This document shows, in pieces, positions 45,487 through 54,382 of a stretch of 64,000 nucleotides of DNA. Source of the DNA: Streptomyces sp. NBC_01428 (GTDB taxonomy: Bacteria; Actinomycetota; Actinomycetes; Streptomycetales; Streptomycetaceae); NCBI RefSeq assembly GCF_036231965.1, contig NZ_CP109499.1, positions 3,410,001-3,474,000 on the forward strand. The letters run 5' to 3'. Made by a program: the position numbers and the translations under genes. Every line of letters starts with the position of its first letter. Positions within the stretch are counted from its first letter, which is position 1. The notes beneath the pieces are model-generated. The model was not told the DNA's origin. It saw nothing but the letters and a program-made list of their open reading frames with translations, and ran no database searches.

Positions 45487-47682
45487 TCAGTCGCTCTCAC
45501 GCTCTTCGTCGACCTCGCGACCTGCGCAGATGGCCAGAACTTCGGTCCCGAAGCGGTTGAGCTTCCGCACGCCGACGCCGGGGATCCGGGCGAGCTCTCC
45601 CGCGTCGTCCGGCACGGTCTCGGCGATCGCCATCAGCGTCTTGTCGGTGAAGACGCAGAACGCCGGCTGCCCGCTGCGCTCCGCCTGCACGGCACGCCAC
45701 TCGCGCAGCCGCTCGTAGAGGCCCTCGTCCATGTCGGAGGGGCAGCCCTCACAGCGCATCAGCTTCATCTCACCGGCGTCGGTGAGCGTCCGCCCGCAGA
45801 CCCGGCAGCGCGCGGGGGTCCGGCTTCTGCGCCCCACGGCGGTGGCGACGCCGCCACGGACGCCGCGCTCGATGCCCCCGGCCCCACCGCCACCGCCCCG
45901 TCCTGCTGTGCCCACGGAGCCGGGACGCAGGCCGTCCAGGAACCGGCTGGGGCGTCGGCCCGCACGTCCGCCGGGCGAGCGGGCCAGCGCCCAGGAGACG
46001 AAGAGGTGCTCACGGGCCCGGGTGACACCCACGTACAGGAGGCGGCGTTCCTCCTCGACCTGCTCGTCGGTCTTTGCATAGGTGATCGGCATCATGCCCT
46101 CCGCCACACCGACCAGGAACACCACGTCCCACTCCAGTCCCTTGGCGGAGTGCAGGGAGGCGAGCGTGACGCCCTGAACGGTCGGGGCGTGCTGGGCGTT
46201 CGCACGTTCGTCGAGCTCGGCCACCAGGTCGGCGAGGGTCGCGCCGGCCTTGGCGGTCGCGAAGTCCTGCGCGAGGTTCACCAGGGCGGCCAGTGACTCC
46301 CAGCGCTCTCTGACCGCGCCGGAGCCGGCCGGGGGCCGGGTCGTCCAGCCTTCGCCGGAGAGCACCGCCCGCACCTGGGAGGGCAGGTCGTCCGCGTCGT
46401 CGAGCAGTGCGTCGTTGCCGCCGAAGCGGGCCGCGGCGCGCAGGGCCGATCCCGCTTTGCGCACTTCGGGGCGGTCGAAGAACCGCTCGGCGCCCCGCAG
46501 CTGGTAGGGGACACCGGCGTCGGCGAGCGCCTGTTCGTAGGTCTCGGACTGGGAGTTCGTCCGGAACAGGATGGCGATCTCGGCGGCGGGGACGCCGGAG
46601 GCGATGAGGTCGCGGATCCGGCGGGCGGCGCCCTCGGCCTCCGCGGGCTCGTCCGTGTACTCGGCGTAGACGGGTTCGGCGCCGGACGGTCGCTGGGAGA
46701 TCAGTTCGAGGCGGTGCTCGGCGGCCCGGCCGTGGGCCTGGGAGAGCAGGCCGTTGGCGAGATGGACGACCTGGGGCGAGGAGCGGTAGTCGCGGACCAG
46801 CTTGACGACGGTGGCTCCGGGATGGCGGGTGCGGAAGTCGAGCAGGTGGTCAGGAGTTGCACCGGTGAACGAGTAGATCGTCTGGCTGGCGTCGCCGACC
46901 ACGCAGAGGCTGTCCCGCTCGCCGAGCCACAGCTCCAGGAGCCGCTGCTGGAGTGGGCTGACGTCCTGGTACTCGTCGACGACGAAGTGCTGGTACTGGG
47001 AACGGACCTGTTCGGCGATGTCGTGCCGGTCCTGCAGGACGGCGACCGTCAGCAGCAGGACGTCCTCGAAGTCGATGACGGCGCGGTCGCGCTTCAGGTC
47101 CTCGTACGCGGAGTAGATCTGGGCGATCTCGGCCGGGTCCCTGGGGGCTTCGCGGCCGATCTTGGCGGCAGCCGCGGCGTAGTCGGCGGGGATGGTCTGG
47201 GTGACCTTGGACCACTCGATCTCGCCCGTGACGTCCCGCAGTTCTCCCCGGTCGAGGCGGATGCGGCAGGCGGCAGCCGCGTCCGCGACGAGCTGGATCT
47301 TGCGGTCCACGAGCCGGGGCAGGCTGCCGCCGACCGCCTTCGGCCAGAAGTACTGGAGCTGGCGCAGCGCGGCGGAGTGGAAGGTCCTCGCCTGCACTCC
47401 CCCGGCACCGAGCTGGCGCAGCCGTCCGCGCATCTCGCCGGCGGCCCGGTTGGTGAAGGTGACGGCGAGCACGCTGGAGGGCTGGAGGATCCCGGCGCGC
47501 ACTCCGTAGGCGATGCGGTGGGTGATCGCCCGGGTCTTGCCGGTGCCGGCGCCCGCCAGGACGCACACCGGACCGTGCAGGGCGGTGGCGACCTCGCGCT
47601 GCTCGGGGTCGAGCCCGTCGAGCACCGCGTCGGCCGTGTCCGGAACCTGCGGGAAGAGGGTGGAGTGCGTTGCTGCTGTCAC
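45487..47682 (-). CDS. uvrD2: UvrD2-type superfamily 1 helicase with zinc and HRDC domains
   Basis: 731 aa from GTG 47682. Helicase motifs are complete: AGAGTGKTRAI (I), TFTNRAAGEM (Ia), VDEYQDVSPLQ (II), GDASQTIYSFTGA (III), LVRDYRSS (IV), SLHSAKGLEWDVV (V) and YVGVTRARE (VI). The C-terminal part adds a tetracysteine module (CRVCGRTL, CEGCPS) and an HRDC domain (WRAVQAERSGQPAFCVFTDKT). This is the domain set of mycobacterial UvrD2, which works in DNA repair and is essential there. It is divergent from mycoredoxin, 227 bases apart. Confidence 0.93.
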   Translation of the reverse strand: MTAATHSTLFPQVPDTADAVLDGLDPEQREVATALHGPVCVLAGAGTGKTRAITHRIAYGVRAGILQPSSVLAVTFTNRAAGEMRGRLRQLGAGGVQARTFHSAALRQLQYFWPKAVGGSLPRLVDRKIQLVADAAAACRIRLDRGELRDVTGEIEWSKVTQTIPADYAAAAAKIGREAPRDPAEIAQIYSAYEDLKRDRAVIDFEDVLLLTVAVLQDRHDIAEQVRSQYQHFVVDEYQDVSPLQQRLLELWLGERDSLCVVGDASQTIYSFTGATPDHLLDFRTRHPGATVVKLVRDYRSSPQVVHLANGLLSQAHGRAAEHRLELISQRPSGAEPVYAEYTDEPAEAEGAARRIRDLIASGVPAAEIAILFRTNSQSETYEQALADAGVPYQLRGAERFFDRPEVRKAGSALRAAARFGGNDALLDDADDLPSQVRAVLSGEGWTTRPPAGSGAVRERWESLAALVNLAQDFATAKAGATLADLVAELDERANAQHAPTVQGVTLASLHSAKGLEWDVVFLVGVAEGMMPITYAKTDEQVEEERRLLYVGVTRAREHLFVSWALARSPGGRAGRRPSRFLDGLRPGSVGTAGRGGGGGAGGIERGVRGGVATAVGRRSRTPARCRVCGRTLTDAGEMKLMRCEGCPSDMDEGLYERLREWRAVQAERSGQPAFCVFTDKTLMAIAETVPDDAGELARIPGVGVRKLNRFGTEVLAICAGREVDEERESD

Positions 47683-47721
47683 CCCGCCATGCTGCCAGGT
47701 CCACAGAGACGGGTGAGCCGG

Positions 47722-47730
47722 TTGTCCACA
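47722..47730 (+). promoter_or_regulatory. DnaA-box match (TTGTCCACA)
   Basis: A perfect match to the Streptomyces DnaA box, 40 bases above the uvrD2 start and 180 above mycoredoxin. It could link a repair helicase to replication control; unproven. Confidence 0.4.
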
Positions 47731-47836
47731 GGGAGGCACCTGCAGTCGTACGAATGCGACAGGCGTCACGGCGCGGGCCGGGGCGACCGGCGGCCGGAAG
47801 CCCGTGCGGGAGTCGGGCGGGTGGATACCCCCGGCG

Positions 47837-47862
47837 GGAATGGCGGCCCGGCCGCCTGCGTT
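47837..47862 (+). promoter_or_regulatory. SigR-type promoter of the mycoredoxin gene
   Basis: GGAAT (47837-47841), exactly 18 bases, GTT (47860-47862): a perfect SigR consensus, 48 bases before the ATG. It places mycoredoxin under the SigR/RsrA system encoded at 13900-14891. Confidence 0.82.
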
Positions 47863-47909
47863 CCACTGGCAGCGAGCACGCACCCGAAGCCGTGAAGGAG
47901 CCGTTGGAC

Positions 47910-48152
47910 ATGCAGGGCACTGTGACGATGTACAGCACCACGTGGTGCGGTTACTGCCGTCGGCTGAAGAGCCAGATGGACCGCGAGGGCATCACGTACA
48001 ACGAGATCAACATCGAGCAGGACCCGCAGTCCGCGGCGTTCGTGGAGAAGGCGAACGGCGGAAACCAGACGGTTCCCACCGTTCTCTTCCCGGACGGTTC
48101 GACGCTGACGAACCCCTCGCTGGCCCAGGTCAAGCAGAAGATCGGCGTCTGA
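47910..48152 (+). CDS. mrx: Mycoredoxin (glutaredoxin-like, mycothiol-dependent)
   Basis: 80 aa from the ATG nine bases after aaggag. Thioredoxin fold with active site CGYC (Cys13, Cys16) in TTWCGYCRRL, and TVPTVLFPDGS with the cis-Pro. Mycoredoxin-1 uses mycothiol to reduce mixed disulfides in actinobacteria. It has a perfect SigR promoter, and in M. tuberculosis (Rv3198A) it also lies beside uvrD2. Convergent with nudC. Confidence 0.93.
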   Translation: MQGTVTMYSTTWCGYCRRLKSQMDREGITYNEINIEQDPQSAAFVEKANGGNQTVPTVLFPDGSTLTNPSLAQVKQKIGV

Positions 48153-48158
48153 GCGACG

Positions 48159-49106
48159 TCAGACGGCGTTCCCCCGCGTCGGCAGGGGCTTGCCGTACCA
48201 GAGCTCGATCAGGCGGGCCGCAATCGAGATTCCGTAGGGAGGCAGTACCTCTCCGGACTCGAAGGCGGCCCGCAGGTCTTCCCTGGAGAACCAGCGGGCC
48301 TCTTCGATCTCCTCGCCGTCGACGTTGATCTCGAACGAGGTGGCGCGGGCGAGGAAGCCCAGCATGAGGCTGGAGGGGAACGGCCAGGGCTGGCTGGCGA
48401 CGTACTCGACGTCCCCGACCGTGATGCCCGCCTCCTCGAAGACCTCGCGGCGCACGGACTGCTCGATCGACTCGCCCGGCTCGACGAAGCCCGCGAGCGT
48501 GGAGAAGCGGCCCTCGGGCCAGTGCACCTGGCGGCCGAGCAGGATGCGGTCCTCGTCGTCGGTGACGGCCATGATCACGGCCGGGTCGGTGCGGGGGTAG
48601 TGCTCGGCACCGCAGGCGGGGCAGCGGCGGATGTGACCGGCGGCGGCGATGACCGTCCGCTCGCCGCAGCGGGAGCAGAAGCGGTGCAGTCGCTGCCAGT
48701 TCTCCAGCGCGACGGCGTGCACCATCAGTCCCGCGTCGCGGGGAGAGAGCAGGAGCCCCGCCTCGCGCAGCCCGGCGGGGCGGGCGGACTGGTCGATGCG
48801 GCCGGGCAGCGCGTCCTTCTGGAGCGCGAAGTAGCTCACCCCGTCGTCGTCCGTGCCCAGGAAGTAGCGGTGCGCCTCGGTGAGCGGAGCCTCGAAGGAG
48901 GGCGTCATCAGGAGCTCGGTGGTGCCGTCGGCCGTCTCGTCGATGAGCACCTGACCGCCGGAGACCACGAAGACGCGGGTCGTGGGGTGGCTCCAGGCCG
49001 CCGCGAGCCAGGCCTCGTCGAGCCGGTGGTGGGCGGCGCGGTCGATGCCGCTCGGCGCGGTCAGCGAGATGGGACGGTCGGCGCTGTGGTCGGTCCAGGT
49101 GGTCAC
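48159..49106 (-). CDS. nudC: NAD(+) diphosphatase NudC
   Basis: 315 aa from GTG 49106 (MTTWTDHSAD); an ATG at 49181 would add 25 residues but lacks a ribosome site. It hydrolyses NAD(H) to NMN(H) and AMP, and in other bacteria removes NAD caps from RNA. Zinc ribbon FCSRCGERT...RRCPACGAEHYPRTDP, then Nudix box GFVEPGESIEQ...REVFEEAG, then the NudC-specific SQPWPFPSSLM. It follows the M20 dipeptidase on the minus strand, and M. tuberculosis nudC (Rv3199c) lies in the same neighbourhood. Confidence 0.92.
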   Translation of the reverse strand: MTTWTDHSADRPISLTAPSGIDRAAHHRLDEAWLAAAWSHPTTRVFVVSGGQVLIDETADGTTELLMTPSFEAPLTEAHRYFLGTDDDGVSYFALQKDALPGRIDQSARPAGLREAGLLLSPRDAGLMVHAVALENWQRLHRFCSRCGERTVIAAAGHIRRCPACGAEHYPRTDPAVIMAVTDDEDRILLGRQVHWPEGRFSTLAGFVEPGESIEQSVRREVFEEAGITVGDVEYVASQPWPFPSSLMLGFLARATSFEINVDGEEIEEARWFSREDLRAAFESGEVLPPYGISIAARLIELWYGKPLPTRGNAV

Positions 49107-49201
49107 GGGTGCTTCCAACTCCCCCGGTGGAACGGTTATTTCGGCGGGCGGTTCGGCAGGACGGGCGTGTGCGGTGCCCATGAGGGTGGGGATCGGCTTG
49201 T

Positions 49202-50614
49202 TCAGTGTGGCTCGCGCCAGTTCTCGGCCAGGTCGCCCCACAGGTGGGCGGCCGTCTCGACGCCCTTCATGAGGAGGTCCAGTTCGACCTTCTCGTTGGG
49301 GGCGTGCCAGCCGTCGGAGGGAACGGAGATGCCCAGGAAGAGCACGGGGGCACCGAGGACTTCCTGGAGGTCGGCGGCGGGCCCGGAGCCGCCCTCCCGG
49401 GTGTAGCGGATCGGCTGCTCGAAGGCGCGGCCCATCGCGCGTACGACGGACTGGAGGGCGGGGTGGTCCAGCGGGGTGAGGCACGGGCGGGTGGCCGGCC
49501 CGAAGGTGATCTCGTGCCGGACACCGGCGGGTACCTGGTCGGCGGCCCAGGCGCGGACGGCCTTCTCGACGTGGTCGGGGTCCTGTCCCGCGACCAGCCG
49601 GAAGGAGAGCTTCACCAGGGCCGAGGACGGGATGATCGTCTTGCTGCCGGGGCCCGGGTAGCCGCCGCCGATGCCGTTGACCTCGGCGGTCGGGCGGGCC
49701 CAGACCCGCTCCAGGGTGGTGTGACCGGCCTCTCCGTGGGTGGCCGTCGACCGGGCCGTGCGCAGCCACGTCTCCTCGTCGAAGGGCAGCTCGGCGAAGA
49801 GCTCGCGCTCGCGGTCGGTGAGTTCGGTGACGCCCTCGTAGAAGCCGGGTACGGCCACGCGTGCGTGCTCGTCGTGCAGGCCCGCGACCAGTCGGGCGGC
49901 CGCGGTGGCCGGGTTGGGCACGGCGCCGCCGAACGACCCCGAGTGGATGTCCTGGGCCGGCCCGAACAGCTCGATCTCGCATTCGGCGAGGCCGCGCATG
50001 CCGGTGCAGACCGTGGGGGTGTCCTCGGACCACATGCCGGTGTCGGAGACGATCACGGCGTCGGCCGCCAGCCGCTCCGCACGCTCTTCGACGAGCCGGC
50101 GGAAGTGCGGGGAGCCGGACTCCTCCTCGCCCTCGACGAGCAGTTTCAGGTGCACGGACGGGGCGGTGCGGCCGGTGGCGGCGAGGTGGGCGCGGACGCC
50201 GAGTGTGTGGAAGAACACCTGGCCCTTGTCGTCGGCGGCCCCGCGCGCGTGGAGGCGGTTGCCGTGGATCACCGGTTCGAAGGGGTCGGTGTCCCAGCCG
50301 TCCTCGCGGGCGGCCGGCTGCACGTCGTGGTGTCCGTAGACGAGGACGGTGGGCGCTTCGGGGTCTTCGGAGGGCCACTCGGCGAAGACCGCGGGGGCTC
50401 CCGCGGTGGGCCAGATCTCGCAGGTGGGGAAGCCGGTGTCCCTGAGTTTGGCGGCGAGCCAGTCGGCGCTGCGCGCCACGTCCGCGGCGTGTTCGGGCTG
50501 GGCCGAGACCGAGGGGATGCGCAGCCACTCCGCGAGGTCGTCGAGGAAGGCGCCGCGGTGGGCCTCGATGTACGTGCGGACGGTGCTGACGACGTCGTCA
50601 ACGGGCTTGCTCAT
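49202..50614 (-). CDS. M20-family dipeptidase
   Basis: 470 aa from ATG 50614. Metal-binding motifs of M20 dipeptidases are clear: VYGHHDVQPA, GAADDKGQ, the general base in EGEEESGSP, and a late WHAPNEKVEL. It has no signal peptide, so it probably recycles dipeptides in the cytoplasm. It starts 10 bases after the adnB stop, so it shares that transcript, although its task has no clear link with DNA repair. Confidence 0.92.
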   Translation of the reverse strand: MSKPVDDVVSTVRTYIEAHRGAFLDDLAEWLRIPSVSAQPEHAADVARSADWLAAKLRDTGFPTCEIWPTAGAPAVFAEWPSEDPEAPTVLVYGHHDVQPAAREDGWDTDPFEPVIHGNRLHARGAADDKGQVFFHTLGVRAHLAATGRTAPSVHLKLLVEGEEESGSPHFRRLVEERAERLAADAVIVSDTGMWSEDTPTVCTGMRGLAECEIELFGPAQDIHSGSFGGAVPNPATAAARLVAGLHDEHARVAVPGFYEGVTELTDRERELFAELPFDEETWLRTARSTATHGEAGHTTLERVWARPTAEVNGIGGGYPGPGSKTIIPSSALVKLSFRLVAGQDPDHVEKAVRAWAADQVPAGVRHEITFGPATRPCLTPLDHPALQSVVRAMGRAFEQPIRYTREGGSGPAADLQEVLGAPVLFLGISVPSDGWHAPNEKVELDLLMKGVETAAHLWGDLAENWREPH

Positions 50615-50624
50615 GTTCACGAGC

Positions 50625-53600
50625 CTAGCTGCCCACGGAGGCGTGTTCGTCCGGCGGTTCTCCGGGGGCCCCGTCCGAGAGGGCCGCGGGGTCCTCGGTG
50701 AGCAGCCGCTCCAGTGCCGCACGGTCCAGGAGGCGGCCGGGGCGGACGACCTCGCCGCCGCGGACGTACACGAACGCGGCTGTGACGGCTTCCAGGGGCA
50801 CGCCCTGCCGCTCGGCCCAGGCGAGGCGGTACACGGCGAGCTGGAGCGGGTCCGCGGTCCGCTCGCGGCTGGTCTTCCAGTCGACGATCTCGTACGTCGT
50901 CCCGTCGCCGTCGCCGTCCTTGTAGACGGCGTCGATGCGTCCGCGCACCACGCGCCCGGCGATGGCGAGCTGGAAGGGTGCCTCGACGCGGTAGGGCGTG
51001 CGATGGGCGTAGGGGGTGCGTTCGAAGGCGTCCTTCAGGGCTTCCAGATCGCGCTCGTCGGCGATCTCGGCATCGCTGCCGGGCAGCTCGTCGGGCTCCA
51101 GCATCGGCAGCCGCAGCGCTTCGAAGCGGGACTCCACCCAGGCGTGGAAGCGTGTGCCCCGGCGTGCGGCGGGCTGCGGGGGGCGCGGCATGGGGCGGGC
51201 GAGCTCCTGCGCGAAGGCGTCCGGGTCGGAGGCGAGGCGCAGCAGCTGGGAGGCGGTGAGCGAGGCGGGCAGCGGTACGTCGGTGACGCTCGCGCGGGCA
51301 CGCAGGAGTTCCCCGGTGAGCGCGTCCAGGTCGCGGTCCCAGGAGGCGAGGGTGCGGGCCTCCTCGGGCGTGAGGTGTTCGGCTCCGGGCTCCTCGGGGT
51401 GCCGGCGGGCGTCCACGGCGGGGGCGTGGCCCTGGTGCGGGACGGTCGGGCGGCCTGTTCCGTGCCCGGCCGGGCGGTCGCCGGGGCGTTCCGTCGTCCA
51501 GGAGTCCCAGTCGGAGTCGTCGCTCTCGGGGAAGGGCCCCTCGGGAAGGCCGTCACGGGTGGAGTCGTCCTCGGGGAGGTCGTCCTCCTCGTAGGCGAAC
51601 GGATCGGTCTCCTCGTCGTCCTCGGACGGTGGCGGCCATTCCGGATCGTCGTGGGAGGCAGGGTCGTGGGTGGCCGTCGGACGGTGCCCGGAGGTGGCGG
51701 GGTGCGCGTCGCCGTGGGACGCGACGCGCTCCAGGTGGGCGAGCACGGTCTCCGCCGCCGCACGGCGCCTGGTGAGGGCCGCGTCGTCCAGCGGGAGCGG
51801 CCAGGCGTGGTCGGCGGACCCCTCGTGCAGGGCGGGGTTCTCCTCGTCCTCCGCGGGTTCGTCCGCCCAGGCCTCGATCTCGCCGTGTCCGGCCGCGCAG
51901 TGGTCGTAGAGGGCGTGCAGGAAGTCGGACGGGCCGCGGGGGCGCTTCTGGGACGGGCCCCACCAGTGGCCGGATCCGAGCAGGAGCGAACGGGGGCGGG
52001 TGAACGTCACGTAGCCCAGACGCAGTTCCTCGGTGTGCTGGTGCTCCTTCATGGCCTCCTGGAAGGCCTTGATCCCGCGGGCGTCCCAGGCCTCGATGTC
52101 GGGCAGGGTGTCGGCGTCGCCGCGCAGGGTGTGCGGCAGGACCTTGCCCTGGGCGGTCCACTTCTCTCGGCCCTGGCTGCTGGGGAAGGTGCCGTTGACC
52201 AGGCCGGGCACGGCGACGACGTCCCACTCCAGGCCCTTGGACTTGTGCGCGGTGAGCACCTTGACGGTGTTCTCACCGCCCGGCAGGGCGTTGTCCAGTC
52301 CCTTCTCGTACTGCGCGGCGGTGCGCAGGAAGCCGAGGAAAGCCAGCAGACTCGCCTCTCCGTCGCCGGCCGCGAACGACGCGGCGACGTCCAGGAAGTT
52401 CGACAGGGTCTCGCGGCGCCGGGCGGCCAGGGCGTGCGGGGACGCGGAGAGTTCGACCTCCAGTCCGGTGACGGCGAGGACCCGGTGCAGGACGTCCATC
52501 AGCGGGTCGGCAAGGGAGCGGCGCAGGTCGCGCAGTTCGGCGGCGAGGCGGGCGAACCGCACGCGCGCGTCCGGCGAGAAGGGCAGCCCGTCGTCGTCCC
52601 CCGGGGTCTCGAAGGGGGTCTCCAGGAAGGTGTCGAGGGCGTCCGCGAGCGATATCACCTCGGCCGGGTCGACCCCCTCGACGGCGGCGGCGAGCCGGTG
52701 GTCCGGGTCCTCGTCGGCCCCCACGCGCGCGTGGGACACGAGCAGGCGCGCCCGGCGTCCGAGGAGGGCCAGGTCGCGTGGGCCGATCCGCCAGCGCGGT
52801 CCGGTGAGCAGACGGACGAGGGAGGCGTTGGCCCCCGGGTCCTGCAGGACTTCGCAGACGGCGACGAGATCGGCCACCTCGGGCAGGTGCAGCAGCCCGG
52901 ACAGTCCGACCACCTCGACGGGGATGTCGCGGGCGACGAGGGCGCCCTGGATCTCGGCGAAGTCGGTGGCGGTGCGGCACAGCACGGCGATCTCGCCGGG
53001 CGCCTTGCCGGTGCGTACGAGGTGCGCGATGGATTCGGCGAGCCAGGCGATCTCCTCGGCGTGGGTGCGCAGCAGCGCGCAGCGCACGAGGCCGTCGCGC
53101 TCGGCTCCGGGGGCGGGCCGCAGCGCCTCCACGCCCGCGTGCATGGCGCGCAGCGGCTCGGCGAGGCCGTTGGCGAGGTCGAGGAGGCGGCCGCCGCTGC
53201 GGCGGTTCTCGCTGAGCGACTGGCGGGTGGCGGGGCGTCCGTCGGAGCGGGCGAAGTGTTCGGGGAAGTCGTCGAGGTTGGCCACCGAGGCGCCGCGCCA
53301 GCCGTAGATCGCCTGGCAGGGGTCCCCGACCGCCGTCACGGGGTGCCCGGTGCCACCGCCGAAGAGTCCGGCGAGCAGCACGCGTTGGGCGACCGAGGTG
53401 TCCTGGTACTCGTCCAGGAGGACGACCCGGAACTCGTCGCGGAGGATCTCGCCGACCTCGGGCCGGGTGCGGGCGAGGGTGGCGGAGAGGGCGATCTGGT
53501 CGCCGAAGTCGAGGAGGTCGCGTTCGCGTTTGGCGGCTCGGTAGCGGCCGACCAGTTCGGCGAGTTCCCGGCGGGCGGCGGCGGCCTCGGGGACCTTGCG

Positions 53601-54224
53601 CAGGTCCGCGTTGCTGAGCTTGGCGCCTTCGAGGGTGCGCAGCAGTTCGGCGTCGTGGGCGCGCAGGTCCTCGGCTCGCACGAGGTGTTCGGACAGCTCG
53701 GAGTCGAGGGTGAGGAGGTCGCCGACCAGGTCGGGGAAGGAGCGGGTCAGCGCCGGGTAGGGGCCCGGCGCTTCGCGCAGCACGCGGGCGGCGAGCTGGA
53801 AGCGGGTGGCGTCGGCGAGCAGTCGTGACGTCGGTTCGAGCCCGATCCGCAGGCCGTGGTCGGTGAGCAGACGGCCCGCGAAGGCGTGGTAGGTCGAGAT
53901 GACCGGCTCACCCGGCGGGTTGTCGGGGTCGATGACGTCCGGGTCCGTGACCCCCGCCTTGACGAGCGCCTTGCGGACCCGCTCGGCGAGTTCGCCGGCC
54001 GCCTTGTTGGTGAACGTCAGGCCGAGGACCTGTTCGGGGGCGACCTGTCCGGTGCCGACCAGCCACACCACGCGCGCCGCCATCACCGTGGTCTTGCCCG
54101 AACCGGCGCCGGCCACGATCACCTGCGGGGCCGGCGGCGCGGTGATGCACTCCGTCTGCTCCGGGGTGAACGGGATCCCGAGGAGCTCCTTGAGCTGATC
54201 GGGACGGGTGATACGGGCGGGCAT
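50625..54224 (-). CDS. adnB: AdnB-type subunit of the AdnAB helicase-nuclease
   Basis: 1199 aa from ATG 54224 (MPARITRPDQL). UvrD-like motor with AGAGSGKTTVMAARV (I), LDEYQDTSVAQ (II), GDPCQAIYGWRGA (III) and TAHKSKGLEWDVVAVPG (V). The C-terminal RecB-like nuclease has RGRIDAVYKD, YEIVDWKT and QLAVYRLAWA. AdnAB resects double-strand breaks in actinobacteria. An acidic low-complexity insert lies at ~834-941. The ATG has no clear ribosome site; tagcct lies 7 bases before it, so a leaderless start is possible. adnA is 158 bases upstream and the dipeptidase gene follows at once. Confidence 0.93.
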   Translation of the reverse strand: MPARITRPDQLKELLGIPFTPEQTECITAPPAPQVIVAGAGSGKTTVMAARVVWLVGTGQVAPEQVLGLTFTNKAAGELAERVRKALVKAGVTDPDVIDPDNPPGEPVISTYHAFAGRLLTDHGLRIGLEPTSRLLADATRFQLAARVLREAPGPYPALTRSFPDLVGDLLTLDSELSEHLVRAEDLRAHDAELLRTLEGAKLSNADLRKVPEAAAARRELAELVGRYRAAKRERDLLDFGDQIALSATLARTRPEVGEILRDEFRVVLLDEYQDTSVAQRVLLAGLFGGGTGHPVTAVGDPCQAIYGWRGASVANLDDFPEHFARSDGRPATRQSLSENRRSGGRLLDLANGLAEPLRAMHAGVEALRPAPGAERDGLVRCALLRTHAEEIAWLAESIAHLVRTGKAPGEIAVLCRTATDFAEIQGALVARDIPVEVVGLSGLLHLPEVADLVAVCEVLQDPGANASLVRLLTGPRWRIGPRDLALLGRRARLLVSHARVGADEDPDHRLAAAVEGVDPAEVISLADALDTFLETPFETPGDDDGLPFSPDARVRFARLAAELRDLRRSLADPLMDVLHRVLAVTGLEVELSASPHALAARRRETLSNFLDVAASFAAGDGEASLLAFLGFLRTAAQYEKGLDNALPGGENTVKVLTAHKSKGLEWDVVAVPGLVNGTFPSSQGREKWTAQGKVLPHTLRGDADTLPDIEAWDARGIKAFQEAMKEHQHTEELRLGYVTFTRPRSLLLGSGHWWGPSQKRPRGPSDFLHALYDHCAAGHGEIEAWADEPAEDEENPALHEGSADHAWPLPLDDAALTRRRAAAETVLAHLERVASHGDAHPATSGHRPTATHDPASHDDPEWPPPSEDDEETDPFAYEEDDLPEDDSTRDGLPEGPFPESDDSDWDSWTTERPGDRPAGHGTGRPTVPHQGHAPAVDARRHPEEPGAEHLTPEEARTLASWDRDLDALTGELLRARASVTDVPLPASLTASQLLRLASDPDAFAQELARPMPRPPQPAARRGTRFHAWVESRFEALRLPMLEPDELPGSDAEIADERDLEALKDAFERTPYAHRTPYRVEAPFQLAIAGRVVRGRIDAVYKDGDGDGTTYEIVDWKTSRERTADPLQLAVYRLAWAERQGVPLEAVTAAFVYVRGGEVVRPGRLLDRAALERLLTEDPAALSDGAPGEPPDEHASVGS

Positions 54225-54382
54225 GTCCGAGAGGCTAGCGGCGCCCGCTGACAGTGGGGGCCACATCGACGCCGGGGGCGGAAGAACCGCTGGTCAGCCC
54301 CTGTGGTGCCGTACGTCACGCAGGTGACGTCCCGCCACTCGCACCGTTCGACCCGACGACTCGGTGTCCCTTTCCGGGTAGG

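Noticed and set aside
50349..53828. Long open frame on the plus strand (over 1100 codons)
   Set aside because: It is antisense to adnB and the dipeptidase gene. The translation is low-complexity Gly/Arg/Val-rich, a usual shadow of GC-rich codon bias, without any domain.
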